Positions 7,205-7,446 of a DNA stretch of 7,446 nt are shown here, in pieces. The position numbers and the translations under genes were made by a program. Origin of the DNA: Bacteroidetes bacterium UBA2234 (GTDB lineage: Bacteria > Bacteroidota > Bacteroidia > NS11-12g > UBA955); contig DDYM01000044.1 of assembly GCA_002347985.1 (NCBI GenBank), positions 42,749-50,194 of the forward strand, written 5' to 3'. The notes beneath the pieces are model-generated. The model did not search any database. It saw only the letters and a program-made list of their open reading frames with translations, and was not told the origin of the DNA. Positions within the stretch are counted from its first letter, which is position 1. Each line of letters opens with the position of its first letter.

Positions 7205-7446
7205 ATGTTTAGTCAAGAAATAATCATCAGCCTTGTTGCACTTACCCTTTTGGAAATTGTATTGGGTATAGACAATATCATTTTTATCAGCATTTTGGCC
7301 AATAAAGCGCCAGGTGGAAAGGAAAAGCAAGCCAGACAATACGGACTTATTTTGGGAATGGTTGTAAGGATTATCATGCTTTTGGGCATCAACTGGATTC
7401 AAAAACAAGACCATCCGTTGTTTACGGTGATCGATCATCCAATTTC
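7205..7446 (+). CDS. TerC-family integral membrane protein (3' end beyond window)
   Basis: Only the first 80 codons plus two bases are present, still open at the window edge. The protein starts MFSQEIIISLVALTLLEIVL and contains EIVLGIDNIIFIS, the TerC-family signature (PF03741) with acidic residues E17 and D23 inside the first membrane helix. A cytoplasmic-type loop rich in Lys/Arg (34-46) follows, then a second helix GLILGMVVRIIMLLGI (47-62) with the family's conserved Arg (R55). TerC proteins are multi-helix inner-membrane proteins linked to metal (manganese) efflux and, in some species, tellurite resistance. The short Bacteroidota type is usually a stand-alone gene, and no ter operon partner is seen here. 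The ATG at 7205 is the only sensible start, 14 bases after the miaA stop. Confidence 0.88.
   Translation, partial: MFSQEIIISLVALTLLEIVLGIDNIIFISILANKAPGGKEKQARQYGLILGMVVRIIMLLGINWIQKQDHPLFTVIDHPI

Noticed and set aside
7205..7446. Tellurite-resistance operon suggested by the terC-like gene.
   Set aside because: TerC-family proteins are widespread stand-alone membrane proteins, and no other ter gene is visible before the window ends.

Overview
The window looks like an ordinary, intact chromosomal segment from a member of the Bacteroidota. The support is an outer-membrane receptor with an N-terminal carboxypeptidase-regulatory-like domain, a pRiA4b ORF-3-like acidic protein directly before miaA, a TrmH-type methyltransferase of the form common in that phylum, little sign of Shine-Dalgarno sequences, and several exact matches to the Bacteroidota -7 promoter element TAnnTTTG just upstream of gene starts. 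I cannot place it below phylum level from sequence alone.

Layout. A TrmH/SpoU-family RNA methyltransferase (minus strand, 1-525) diverges from mutS (plus, 612-3230) across an 86-base gap. mutS runs tail to tail into a TonB-dependent receptor (minus, 3227-5533), and both stop codons sit on the same TTAA. The receptor diverges from a pRiA4b ORF-3-like protein with a very acidic tail (plus, 5619-6278) across an 85-base gap. Six bases later in the same frame comes miaA (plus, 6285-7190, TTG start), then a TerC-family membrane protein (plus, from 7205) cut by the window end. There is no gene-free stretch above 300 bases. I saw no tRNA or rRNA, CRISPR array, insertion sequence, integrase, repeat array or convincing hairpin terminator.

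How the genes relate. mutS (mismatch repair), the TrmH-like enzyme and miaA (RNA modification) are housekeeping information genes. The receptor would import an unknown ligand across the outer membrane and has no SusD, TonB or regulator partner here. The acidic protein and miaA look like one transcription unit, possibly continuing into terC, although terC has its own candidate promoter in the end of miaA.

I found no new multi-gene system. The most interesting signals are the promoter elements placed 5-8 bases before four start codons, which would give nearly leaderless mRNAs and which revise several starts, and the uncharacterised acidic protein tightly coupled to miaA.
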